A stretch of DNA of 64,000 nt from an uncultured Muribaculaceae bacterium (GTDB taxonomy: Bacteria; Bacteroidota; Bacteroidia; Bacteroidales; Muribaculaceae): NCBI GenBank assembly GCA_910584525.1, contig CAJUAT010000003.1, forward strand, positions 27,737 to 91,736. The letters are read 5' to 3'. This document shows positions 51,291 to 59,231 of the stretch, in pieces. Below the pieces are notes generated by a model. The model worked only from the letters and a program-made list of their open reading frames with translations, made no database searches and had not been told where the DNA came from. The position numbers were made by a program, and so were the translations under genes. Every line of letters begins with the position of its first letter. Position 1 is the first letter of the stretch.

Positions 51291-51563
51291 ATGGCGTTTC
51301 TTCAATTTCTCGACCATCTCATTCCCTACGACACCTTCCTCGATGACATCGCGGCAAGGGTCGTAAGAATGCTGAAAAGCGATAGCGACGACCCAGAATT
51401 TGTTAGCCAAAGAAAGGCTTATGAGATGTTTGGTCGTCGCAACGTTGAGCGTTGGAGAAAACAAGGCAAGATAGAACCGTGTAAACGACCTGGCAGACTG
51501 GAGTACCGCACGGCTGACCTTCGCCTTCTCCAACGAGTTAAACAAGACTACTTCAAAGACTGA
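51291..51563 (+). CDS. Small HTH-type early protein, 90 aa
   Basis: The C-terminal half (RKAYEMFGRRNVERWRKQGKIEPCKRPGRLEYRTADLRLLQ) looks like a winged HTH of the excisionase/MerR kind: a recognition helix RRNVERWRKQGKI and a wing LEYRTADL. This pattern is common in Bacteroides mobile elements. The N-terminal part is helical and hydrophobic. Possibly an excisionase or transcription regulator. It begins 11 bp after the first early gene. Confidence 0.72.
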   Translation: MAFLQFLDHLIPYDTFLDDIAARVVRMLKSDSDDPEFVSQRKAYEMFGRRNVERWRKQGKIEPCKRPGRLEYRTADLRLLQRVKQDYFKD

Positions 51564-51839
51564 ATGACCATGTATAATAACAATATCAAGCACAGGGAGG
51601 CGGCAGAACTTACCGCCTACCTTAAAACACTTGACAGGCGTAATCGCGCCAACTTCATCAAGTGGGTGGCCGAGGAGTGCGACGTATCGAGAGCCGTTGT
51701 TTACAGCTGGAGATATATGTGTTCCCGAATCCCGGAATATGCCAAGGAAATAATGGAGAAGTGCGCCGGGCAACAAATCTTCTTCGATGACATCGACATT
51801 GATATAGACCAACCATCACATGAGACGCAATCGACCTGA
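51564..51839 (+). CDS. Small HTH-type early protein, 91 aa
   Basis: Begins directly after the stop of the previous gene. Region NRANFIKWVAEECDVSRAVVYSWRYMCSRIPEYAKEIME has a clear helix-turn-helix with recognition helix SRAVVYSWRYM, like repressors and terminase small subunits. The tail is acidic (DDIDIDIDQPSHETQST). Function unknown; a regulator or DNA-binding replication accessory fits the position. Confidence 0.7.
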   Translation: MTMYNNNIKHREAAELTAYLKTLDRRNRANFIKWVAEECDVSRAVVYSWRYMCSRIPEYAKEIMEKCAGQQIFFDDIDIDIDQPSHETQST

Positions 51840-52035
51840 CGTAGACCCTGACCGTCGGTATAGCATCAAGGAGTTCTGCGACAAACTTAATATATGCCGC
51901 GACACTATCCTCAAATACACAAAGTTAGACGTGATAGTGCCAATCAGAATTTCGAGTCGGGAGATATACTATCTCGGCTCTGAAATTCTGATATTGTACG
52001 AAGTATTAACCACTAAAAAACGCGACAATGATTGA
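51820..52035 (+). CDS. Small MerR/excisionase-like HTH protein, 71 aa
   Basis: DRRYSIKEFCDKLNICRDTILKYTKLDVIVPIRISSREIYYLGSEI has the helix-turn-helix-wing arrangement of helix_turn_helix 17-type excisionases. It overlaps the preceding gene by 20 bp and the replication gene by 8 bp, indicating coupled translation. An excisionase or loader role is plausible; not proven. Confidence 0.7.
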   Translation: MRRNRPDVDPDRRYSIKEFCDKLNICRDTILKYTKLDVIVPIRISSREIYYLGSEILILYEVLTTKKRDND

Positions 52036-55000
52036 AGAATCAACCATCCGACAGGTCCACGATAGAGCAGACATCGTGGACGTAGTGTCGCGTTTTGGAA
52101 TAACGCTCACACGACGCGGCGCCAACTTTTCCGGCTCTTGCCCTTTTCACACGGACAAAAAGCCGTCGTTTATCGTAAGTCCTAACCGAAACACCTACCA
52201 CTGTTTCAGTTGTCAGGCACACGGCGATGCCATAGACTTCGTGATGAAGCTCGATAACCGAACATATCCCGAAGCCATTGAATACCTTGCAAATATGTAC
52301 GGTATTCAAATTCTGCACACGGAGAAGCCCGTCACAGACGAGCAACGCGAAGCGGCACAACATCGTGAATCTCTGTTTGCCTCCGTCGCCCGTGTGCAGG
52401 AGTATTTTGTCGAGCAACTTGCCGTCGACACTCCGGAGTCAGAAAAAGCACGACAATACGCCTTCAACCGTTGGGGTAAGGAATACTGCAAAGAGGTCGG
52501 TATCGGTTATTGCCCGGCAGATTGGGACTCTCTGCCTAACTATTGCCGGAATAATTGCCTTGACGAACACGCACTGAAAGAGGTCGGTGTTCTACGTTTC
52601 TCCGAAAAGTCGAAGAAACTCTACACAATATTCAGAGGGCGCGTAACAATCCCGATAACCGACAAATTCGGTCGCATTATAGGCTTCACAGCACGATATA
52701 TAGGCGATGAACCCGACGCTCCTAAATATATCAATTCCTCCGACTCTCCGCTTTTCAAAAAGGGAGAGGTCGTTTTCGGACTCCGTAACGCTCAGCGTCA
52801 GGCTTCAAAAGCCGGACGTTTCGTTATTGTCGAGGGCGCCCCCGATGTGCTTATGCTCCAGTCAGACGCCGTGGGGCTGACTGAAACGGTGGCAACCCTC
52901 GGTACGGCATGGAACGAGATACAGTTCAAACAACTGCAACGCTACGTTCCATCCCTCGTTTTCCTCCCCGACGCGGATCCGCCAAAGAATGGCGAGCCTT
53001 TCGGGGCAGGTGTCAAGGCCGTAATGCGCAACGGTCTCATGGCCCTGCGCATGGGCTTCGACGTAAGTGTACGAGATATTCCGTTCGGAATAGTCGAAGT
53101 CAGAACGCCCAAGACTCCTGAGGAAATCGAGGCTGACATTCTTTCAGCCCGTGAGGAAAAATTCAAAGCGGCGACTGAAAAGTACGAGGCAGACCTGCAA
53201 GCCTACGAAAAGAATCAGAAACGTAAGAGACCGAAGCCAATGGAAGAACCAAAGGCTCCGGATTTTGAAAGTATCGAGTTATCAGAAGCGGAACTGGCCG
53301 CACTCCCCAAGGAGAATATCTCTTACACCGAGGTCAAGAACGACCCCGACAGTTACATCACCGGCCCGGACGTTTTCAACTCTCTTGAAGACGTGCATTT
53401 TGCCGTATGGTACGGACTCAAACTGCTCGTCTCCTGCCTCACAGACTCCGACCGCGTCAAAGCACTCAACGAGATATGCCGGGATGTTCTCGTGCATATC
53501 TCAGACGAGACTATGCTCAACCGCTGCCTCGAACCGCTTGCAAAGGAATTTGGCAAGCTCAAACTTTGGCGCGATGCTCTGCAACGTGCGCAAGGCGAAC
53601 TGCGCCGTGAGCGTGAAATCAAGGCCAAAGAATCTATGTCGGCAGAGCAAGCCGCCATGAGAGAACTCGGCATCATCGTCAAGAACGGTTGCTATTGCTC
53701 CTACGACAAAGAGGGCGACCTTGAAAGGTGGAGCAACTTCACTATGCAGCCGTTGTTCCACATCATCGACGGCGACAACGCCATACGTATCTTCCGACTG
53801 AAGAACGAGCGTGGCACCGTCAAGGAGATTGAACTGAGGCAAGAGGAACTTGTCTCGCTCAATCGTTTCAAGCAGCGCGTCGAGTCCCTGGGCTTCTTCT
53901 CGTTCAAGGGCGATGCCATGAAACTCGATAACCTCAAAGAATACCTGTATTCTATCACCGACAGCGCAATTCAACTCTCCAAGATGGGCTGGAACGCCAC
54001 GGAGGAATTGTACGCTTTCGGTGACGGCATCTTCGCCGACAACGTGCTTTACCCGGTCAATGACCTCGGTATCGTCAAGGTTGACGAGCGCACGTTTTAT
54101 CTGCCGGCCTTCTCGAAGATGCACGTCGATCAGCGCGACGCATATCAGTTCGAGCGTAGTTTCTCTTGCCGTGAACACGGCGAAGTGACGCTCCATGAAT
54201 ACGTCAGGCGTATGGTACAGGTTTTCGGCGACAATGCCAAGGTCGGCTTCGCTTTCGTTCTTGCCACGCTCTTTCTGGACGTTGTGAAACAGACATCCAA
54301 ACGCCTCGCCCTGCTGAATATATTCGGACGCAAGGGCACCGGCAAAACGGAGCTTGGCACGGCTCTTATGTCGTTCTTCATCAAACTAAACGACCCGCCT
54401 TCGCTCGCCACGACCTCGATGGCTTCGCTCAACGAAATGCTCTCTTGTGCCGAAAACAACCTCGTGCATCTCGACGAGTACAAGAACGAGCTGGACTTCC
54501 GAAAAATCGAACTTCTCAAACAGATATGGGGCGGTAGCGGTCAGACCAAGAAGAATATGGACGGTGACAAAAAGGTGCAGCGCACCTTTGTCCGCTCCGG
54601 AGTAATTCTTACCGGTCAGGACGCACCGACCCGTGATGACGCTCTATTCTCTCGCGTCATCCACTTGGCTTACTCGCAGGTAACATTCTCCAAGGAAGCC
54701 AAACGTAACTTCGAGGAATTTCAGGCTATCAGCGCACGAGGCGCCGTACACCTTACGGTGCAACTGCTGAAACTCCGCAAACTGTTTGAGACCGATTACG
54801 CCGCGCACTATGCCGCCTGTAAGCGCGAACTCGTTTCGGCTCTTTCGGAAGACAGCATCGAGGATCGTCTGCTCAACAACTGGCTCGCTCCGCTTGCCGC
54901 GTTCCATACTGTGCAGACGAGCCTCGACCTGCCGTTCGACTACAAAGACCTGTTCAACATCTGCGTCGGAGGCATACGCCGTCAGAACGAGCAGTTGAAG

Positions 55001-55582
55001 AAGAACAGCGACATTGCCGTGTTCTGGTCTATGCTCGACTCGAACCATATGCAGGGCCGCATCATTGCCAAGGCTCACTTCGCCATCAAGAAGATGTCGC
55101 AGTTCAAGCGCAATGACCGCGAGACAATCGACTTCGGACGCGACAAGACTATCCTCTTTCTCAACTATCAGAACGTGGTCAACGCCCTGGGCCAACGTGT
55201 CAACGGCTCCAACGTTATCGGCAAACTCGATACCGTGTCGCTCGAATCCTACCTCCGGACGCATCCTGCGTTCCTCGGTACACGTCAGCACCGTTTTCAG
55301 GTGCTTCTACCCAACGGCTTACCCGATTATACATACGAGAACCGCGACGGCAAGCAGGTACGCCGTGTGAAGGAAGTACGCCCAATGGCGTTCGTTTTCG
55401 ATTACGAACTTCTCAAAGATAGTTACGAAATCAACCTCGAAACGGTTGAGCGAGCCGAAAACGAACTCACGGAAGATGATCTGGAGCAAGACTCCAAAGC
55501 ATCTTCCGAGCCTGAGACAGTCGCACCTCCTGTTCAGCCGGGCTTCTTCGACGATCAGGACGATGACGATATGCCGTTCTAA
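52028..55582 (+). CDS. Phage replication protein: CHC2 primase, Toprim and C-terminal helicase-like ATPase
   Basis: 1184 aa. Residues 1-95 are a DnaG-type zinc domain (Cys38, His41, Cys59, Cys62 in GSCPFHTDKKPSF and YHCFSCQAHGDAIDF). Residues about 150-320 are the primase core/Toprim: EVGIGYCPADWDSLPNY, FRGRVTIPITDKFGRIIGFTARYI, FVIVEGAPDVLML (catalytic Glu), VFLPDADPPKNG (metal Asp). A charged linker follows (residues 370-410). From about 740 a P-loop ATPase follows: NIFGRKGTGKTELGTAL (about 765), LVHLDEYKN (Walker B). The layout resembles primase-helicase replicases of plasmids and phages. It ends with an acidic tail and a strong terminator. It should start replication at a nearby origin. 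Confidence 0.9.
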   Translation: MIEESTIRQVHDRADIVDVVSRFGITLTRRGANFSGSCPFHTDKKPSFIVSPNRNTYHCFSCQAHGDAIDFVMKLDNRTYPEAIEYLANMYGIQILHTEKPVTDEQREAAQHRESLFASVARVQEYFVEQLAVDTPESEKARQYAFNRWGKEYCKEVGIGYCPADWDSLPNYCRNNCLDEHALKEVGVLRFSEKSKKLYTIFRGRVTIPITDKFGRIIGFTARYIGDEPDAPKYINSSDSPLFKKGEVVFGLRNAQRQASKAGRFVIVEGAPDVLMLQSDAVGLTETVATLGTAWNEIQFKQLQRYVPSLVFLPDADPPKNGEPFGAGVKAVMRNGLMALRMGFDVSVRDIPFGIVEVRTPKTPEEIEADILSAREEKFKAATEKYEADLQAYEKNQKRKRPKPMEEPKAPDFESIELSEAELAALPKENISYTEVKNDPDSYITGPDVFNSLEDVHFAVWYGLKLLVSCLTDSDRVKALNEICRDVLVHISDETMLNRCLEPLAKEFGKLKLWRDALQRAQGELRREREIKAKESMSAEQAAMRELGIIVKNGCYCSYDKEGDLERWSNFTMQPLFHIIDGDNAIRIFRLKNERGTVKEIELRQEELVSLNRFKQRVESLGFFSFKGDAMKLDNLKEYLYSITDSAIQLSKMGWNATEELYAFGDGIFADNVLYPVNDLGIVKVDERTFYLPAFSKMHVDQRDAYQFERSFSCREHGEVTLHEYVRRMVQVFGDNAKVGFAFVLATLFLDVVKQTSKRLALLNIFGRKGTGKTELGTALMSFFIKLNDPPSLATTSMASLNEMLSCAENNLVHLDEYKNELDFRKIELLKQIWGGSGQTKKNMDGDKKVQRTFVRSGVILTGQDAPTRDDALFSRVIHLAYSQVTFSKEAKRNFEEFQAISARGAVHLTVQLLKLRKLFETDYAAHYAACKRELVSALSEDSIEDRLLNNWLAPLAAFHTVQTSLDLPFDYKDLFNICVGGIRRQNEQLKKNSDIAVFWSMLDSNHMQGRIIAKAHFAIKKMSQFKRNDRETIDFGRDKTILFLNYQNVVNALGQRVNGSNVIGKLDTVSLESYLRTHPAFLGTRQHRFQVLLPNGLPDYTYENRDGKQVRRVKEVRPMAFVFDYELLKDSYEINLETVERAENELTEDDLEQDSKASSEPETVAPPVQPGFFDDQDDDDMPF

Positions 55583-55598
55583 CTCCAAAAACATCAGG

Positions 55599-55645
55599 AT
55601 AGAGATAATTCACGTCTGATTTCCGTGAATTATCTCTATTTTTAT
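55599..55645 (+). terminator. Terminator after the primase-helicase gene
   Basis: A 16-bp perfect stem (ATAGAGATAATTCACG and its complement, 55599-55614 / 55624-55639), 9-nt loop, then TTTTATTT. Ends the early operon. Confidence 0.9.
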
Positions 55646-55693
55646 TTCTGCTCTTTTCTCCGTTCCGAACGAGCCGAAATATGGCACAGACAA

Positions 55694-56040
55694 TTTAGAC
55701 AACGTAGCCAACGCTATAAATCAGCACGTTAAAGCCGTTTTGGCATAGCCAACGGCTTGACACGTTTAGACAACGGTTGCCGATTTTCAGATTTTTGTGC
55801 CCAAAATATCCCAAATCAGACAACGAAATCAGCCCTATTATATCTATATTTTTGTCTGACAAAATATATCTTATTATATAATAGGGCTTTACGCTCGCTT
55901 ACATCTCTGTTGTCTGCGTCGCTATTTTCGCTTACCTGTGGGTATCCTCATGTGTGCGCGATGCAAATACCGTTTCTCTCTTGGCTGAATTTTAGGGTCG
56001 CTCGCCACCGCTCACGACGTTGCCGATTATCGACAACGCA
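55694..56040. other. Candidate replication origin: AGACAACG iterons and AT-rich hairpin
   Basis: About 460 bp without a gene follow the primase terminator. AGACAACG occurs at 55697-55704, 55768-55775 and 55818-55825 (the first two within TTTAGACAACG). Inverted copies are TTGTCTGA at 55852 and GTTGTCTG at 55909, and CGACAACG occurs near 56030. Between them a long AT-rich inverted repeat (AGCCCTATTATAT 55831-55843 / ATATAATAGGGCT 55876-55888) has an inner dyad ATATTTTTGTC/GACAAAATAT. Repeated sites next to a melting-prone hairpin beside a primase gene is the usual layout of an origin. Confidence 0.5.
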
Positions 56041-56106
56041 AAGCCCTAAAAATTAGTATAATCCGCTGATTATAGGTAAATTTGCATATTATAACGCGCC
56101 TGATTT

Positions 56107-56598
56107 ATGAGCCAGATTTGCCTCTATATACCTCTCGAAGATTATCTCTCCCAGTGGTTCGTTCACGAACACGGAGGCGAGGTGCCGGTGCATCTCACTC
56201 GCGGCTCGGTCGAGAGTAAGATTCTCGAAGTGTATCTCGCGCATCGTCCCGAAGACCAACTGCCGGAGATAGGCGGCGAGGGCAAGCTCGCCATCGCCAT
56301 CCCGTCGTTCCGTAATCGACCGCCGGAGGTGTTCAATTACCTGCCGCAACGTGCGCTCTCGTCGTTGCTCACTATCATACGCAACCGCTTCGATATTGAG
56401 CTGTGGAACGACCTCCATCACTTCGGCAAGATTACAAAGCGTCAGGACGAGCTTATCTATGCCTGGATGGAGAAGCACGGTATCGAGATGACCGAGACAA
56501 ACTGGAACGCCATCGCCAAACGCTATCAGCGTCAGCGGACGGTCTACATCAAGCGCCAATGGTCAAAAAGTTCATACAAGGGCAAAAAATCTACTTGA
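56107..56598 (+). CDS. Hypothetical phage protein, 163 aa
   Basis: Not recognised as a named family. Soluble and mixed alpha/beta. The N-terminal half MSQICLYIPLEDYLSQWFVHEHGGEVPVHLTRGSVESKILEVYLAHRPED contains short strands. The C-terminal half (FDIELWNDLHHFGKITKRQDELIYAWMEKHGIEMTETNWNAIAKRYQRQR) is helical and basic and could bind DNA with its HTH-like part. The ATG follows a TTTG/TATAA-like AT-rich stretch. It is followed by another unknown gene and a terminator, so the two form a small operon. Confidence 0.8.
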   Translation: MSQICLYIPLEDYLSQWFVHEHGGEVPVHLTRGSVESKILEVYLAHRPEDQLPEIGGEGKLAIAIPSFRNRPPEVFNYLPQRALSSLLTIIRNRFDIELWNDLHHFGKITKRQDELIYAWMEKHGIEMTETNWNAIAKRYQRQRTVYIKRQWSKSSYKGKKST

Positions 56599-56647
56599 TT
56601 TCAGCCCCTCGATTTTCAATTTCTGAATTTTCTGATTTTTTGCCCTT

Positions 56648-57073
56648 ATGAAGACATCCACGCAAATATTGCCCGGTGTTAAGGCTATCGGCTGGGTCGA
56701 TTGCCGACACCTGCCGAAGCGGGTTGACCTCGCAGGTATCTGCGGTATGCCCGTGGCCATACTTACCACGATACACCCGGTAGAGTTTTTCGATGAGCCG
56801 CAATGCGAATGTCAGACCAAGAAGGACGGTGCCGGGTACGAGGACACCGCCACCTTGAAGTTCCTTACAGGCGCGGAACTTCCCCGGTCTACCAATCTCG
56901 GCTTCGTCGTTACAGATGTCAACGACAAATCCTATCTCATCGGCTCCAAGGAACGGCCTGTGCCGATTCCGGAGAAAACTCACCGCCTCGGTCTGCCCGA
57001 CGGCGACGCCGCCGGTTTCCTCTATGAAGTGAAGCACATCTCCATCAAGTCGATGGTGCCGTGCTTGATATAA
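56648..57073 (+). CDS. Hypothetical phage protein, 141 aa
   Basis: Not recognised. Mostly beta: VKAIGWVDCRHLPKRVDLAGICGMPVAILTTIHPVEFFDEPQCECQTKKDGAGYEDTATLKFLTGAELP, then LGFVVTDVNDKSYLIGSKERPVPIPEKTH. The composition (strand-rich, no enzyme motif) resembles small structural proteins of Bacteroidetes prophages such as tail-tube or head-tail parts, but that is inference. It ends 80 bp before a strong terminator. Confidence 0.78.
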   Translation: MKTSTQILPGVKAIGWVDCRHLPKRVDLAGICGMPVAILTTIHPVEFFDEPQCECQTKKDGAGYEDTATLKFLTGAELPRSTNLGFVVTDVNDKSYLIGSKERPVPIPEKTHRLGLPDGDAAGFLYEVKHISIKSMVPCLI

Positions 57074-57154
57074 TATTTTGCATCAAAAACAATCCCAACC
57101 AGTTCATGCCGCAGTGATGCGGCAAGGTCATTACAGATTTTGAAGTTACTGATG

Positions 57155-57189
57155 CCGCTTGCCTGTGATAGGTAGGCGGTTTTCTTTTT
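57155..57189 (+). terminator. Terminator after the two unknown phage genes
   Basis: A 10-bp stem with two G-U pairs (CCGCTTGCCT / AGGTAGGCGG), 5-nt loop, followed by TTTTCTTTTT. It separates the two-gene unit from the non-coding stretch and ardA. Confidence 0.88.
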
Positions 57190-57190
57190 A

Positions 57191-57957
57191 TAGGTAGTCG
57201 AGCCTTCCCTTTCGGAAAAGCCGTGGGAGCGAGGGCTGGGGTCAGACTGTGCGGAACACTGTTTGCTCCGCTCGTGGTCGAATGAACAGGACGGCTCCGT
57301 GGTCGGTAGCGGTCATTGTCGCCCTTTGATAGCGGTAGTCAATGATGCACCGGGTGAACTGACCCACGCATCGCAGTAGCCCTGCGGGTGTCGGGCCCGT
57401 GGTGGAACTCCTAATTAGCGGTGGCTCCCTAACCGCGCCTGTCGCACTATTCCGCTTGTCAGCGGAGAAGTCGACCTCTGACTTGTGGCCCTCGTCAGTC
57501 AGCGGTAGCGGTGGACTCCCTCATAGTCCTTCGCCTGAATCAAGGTGTGGGTCTGCCTCGCCTATGTGGAACGCCTTGCAGGTTTTGGTGTCGGGCGGTT
57601 GAGCCGCACCGGTCAATCCATAACGACACACCGCCATTGCACTTGCCAACATTGTAAGCACCGACATATCGGGTTCTCCTGCATCCGCTCTTGTGCGACA
57701 GCATCGCAAGTCCGGCACGCCCATGTTCTTCGGTTCTTCTGACTCTTGGATGTTAAGTTCACCTGTATTCTCACCTTGGAAATCTTCGGGACATCGTGCT
57801 CATTTAGTTTTCCATCACAAAGTTAGCACAGGCGGTAGCCATGTCAAGGCTGAAATGCACGGTCTGCCATTCTCGCCTCCGGCTTCCGAGGACGCAGCCC
57901 GACCTTGCCTAAGTCTCCCTGGTGCCTATGCTTTGATTTGTTCGTAAAACTTAAAAA
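57191..57957 (+). ncRNA. Candidate large structured RNA / long leader upstream of ardA
   Basis: 767 bp between a terminator and the ardA start, GC-rich, with no convincing coding frame in either strand; the short open frames have unlike-protein composition (Ser, Cys, Pro and Arg rich). Stem-loops seen by eye: TCCGCT-TGTC-AGCGGA (57451-57466), GGACT-CCCTCAT-AGTCC (57513-57529), and a nested pair GTGTCG/CGACAC (57588-57593 / 57624-57629) enclosing GCGG-TTGAG-CCGC. Near its start GAGCCTTCCCTTTCGGAAAA (about 57200) is the complement-like twin of the ardA terminator hairpin. Could be a phage-encoded structured RNA or a regulatory leader; strand taken from ardA. Known only as inference. Confidence 0.4.
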
Positions 57958-58614
57958 ATGAACACAATGTCAAACCCTCAAATTTCTACCAAGATGAGAC
58001 TACAATTCGGAGAACTCAACATCACTCCAAGAGTCGAAGAACGACTCGAAGAACTGGGCTACACTGTAGCCGAACTGGCTGATGCCATCGCTGAACACAA
58101 GAGCGAGTGCGACGGCGAACCCTCTGTCTATGTCGGTACTTACGGCAAGTACAACGACGGCTCGCTCTGCGGTCTGTGGATTGACCTCAGCAGCTTCAAC
58201 GCCTACGACGATTTCATCGACTTCTGCAAGGCGATCCACGCCGACGAGGAAGACCCGGAGCTGATGGCTCAGGACTACGAGGGATTCCCCCGGCAGTGGT
58301 ACAACGAGGGCTTCATGTCGGAGGACGACTTCGACAATATCCTCGAATACTCGGATATGTGCGACAAGCACGGTCAGGAAGCCGTCGACGACTACATGGA
58401 GTTCCACGACGAACTCGACAACTTCGAGGAAGCCTACTGCGGTGAGTGGGACAGCGAAGAAGACTTCGCCCGGCACATCGTTGACGAGTGCTACAATCTC
58501 GAACGCGAGATGGGAGACCTTGCCCGCTACTTCGACTACGAAGCCTTCGGACGCGACCTGTTCATGTACGACTACTCGATGGGCGCAAACGGCAACGTGT
58601 TCCGCGTAGTCTGA
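57958..58614 (+). CDS. ardA: Antirestriction protein ArdA
   Basis: 218-aa acidic DNA-mimic protein that inhibits type I restriction enzymes. Family parts: VYVGTYGKYNDGSLCGLWIDLSSFNAYDDFIDFCKAIH, EDPELMAQDYEGFPRQWYNEGFMSEDDFDNILEYSDM, and the C-terminal ARYFDYEAFGRDLFMYDY. It is very rich in Asp and Glu, as required for mimicry of DNA. The N-terminal 55 residues (LNITPRVEERLEELGYTVAELADAIAEHKSE) are an added helical segment. An ATG three codons in (57967) is an alternative start. It should protect the element on entry into a new host. A broken copy lies at 49467-49708. Confidence 0.95.
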   Translation: MNTMSNPQISTKMRLQFGELNITPRVEERLEELGYTVAELADAIAEHKSECDGEPSVYVGTYGKYNDGSLCGLWIDLSSFNAYDDFIDFCKAIHADEEDPELMAQDYEGFPRQWYNEGFMSEDDFDNILEYSDMCDKHGQEAVDDYMEFHDELDNFEEAYCGEWDSEEDFARHIVDECYNLEREMGDLARYFDYEAFGRDLFMYDYSMGANGNVFRVV

Positions 58615-58640
58615 CCCCGAACCTCCCTCTCTCCCCGGCA

Positions 58641-58669
58641 AGGGCTTTTCCGAAAGGAAAGGCTCTTTT
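58641..58669 (+). terminator. Terminator after ardA
   Basis: AGGGCTTTTCC-GAAA-GGAAAGGCTCT: 11-bp stem with two G-U pairs and a GAAA tetraloop, then TTTT (last T of stem included). A related sequence is near 57200, so the leader-plus-ardA unit begins and ends with similar hairpins. Confidence 0.88.
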
Positions 58670-58697
58670 GCTGTTCCAACCGCCGATTTTTCAATTA

Positions 58698-58724
58698 TTT
58701 TCAGTAATTTTGTGTTACTGAAAA
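58698..58724 (+). promoter_or_regulatory. Perfect dyad over a -7 element before the 58733 gene
   Basis: TTTTCAGTAA (58698-58707) and TTACTGAAAA (58715-58724) form a perfect 10-bp inverted repeat; TAATTTTG (58705-58712) inside it matches the Bacteroides -7 box. No clear -33 is seen. It may be an operator for a phage regulator. Confidence 0.5.
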
Positions 58725-58732
58725 TAAGATAT

Positions 58733-59119
58733 ATGAAAACTCAAATACTTCGTATTCCGGAAATTCCGAACGATAAAGTCGTTCTTCTCAATATCTCGAA
58801 ATCGTACAATGCCGATAAAGATACCGACCCTATGTTTATCCGCGAGAATGTGTACGAAATGACCCGTAAATACTGGACGGTCAACCTCGATATTGTGAGG
58901 GAGGCCGAGTATGCCTTCGGTGTCGCCAACGGCATTGTCGTTGCAGTCTTTACTGATTTGAAGTGGGATTATATAGAATCCCCACATTTTGGCACTATGC
59001 GTAAAGCCTTTACAGGTCGTAGCGTTGACAACAGCCCTTATCTCGGTTTAGACCTTTCCGAATACATGGCAGTCCGTAATCCATTCAGGTATGTAAATAT
59101 CGAAGTTACACGGCAGTAA
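58733..59119 (+). CDS. Small protein of a widespread unknown domain, 128 aa
   Basis: Start at 58733 (MKTQILRIPEIPNDKVVLLN). The core reads KYWTVNLDIVREAEYAFGVANGIVVAVFTDLKWDYIES, then GTMRKAFTGRSVDNSPYLGLDLSEYMAVRNPFRYVNIE. This pattern (W-x-h-N...A-x-Y-x-h-x-V-x-x-G-h-h-x-x-V-[FY]-x-x-x-x-W, then F-x-G and NP-h-RYVN) recurs in hypothetical proteins of bacteria and phages; I know no function for it. It is a single gene between two terminators, so under its own control. The dyad promoter lies 8 bp before the ATG. Confidence 0.75.
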   Translation: MKTQILRIPEIPNDKVVLLNISKSYNADKDTDPMFIRENVYEMTRKYWTVNLDIVREAEYAFGVANGIVVAVFTDLKWDYIESPHFGTMRKAFTGRSVDNSPYLGLDLSEYMAVRNPFRYVNIEVTRQ

Positions 59120-59142
59120 CTTCTCTTAAATTTCATATTATC

Positions 59143-59174
59143 AGGCTCGCAGTTTCCGGACTGTGAGCCTTTTT
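59143..59174 (+). terminator. Terminator before the structural module
   Basis: An 11-bp stem with one G-U pair (AGGCTCGCAGT / ACTGTGAGCCT), 6-nt loop, then TTTT. It isolates the 58733 gene from the capsid genes. Confidence 0.88.
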
Positions 59175-59231
59175 CGCGTCTTTTCCTCTCCTTATTTATA
59201 GCAGTAATTTCGTGGCAAAGTTAGTTTTGCC

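Noticed and set aside
57399..57947. Three short open frames (65-84 codons) upstream of ardA
   Set aside because: They overlap in different frames, show no protein-like composition and lie in a stretch with several perfect stem-loops.
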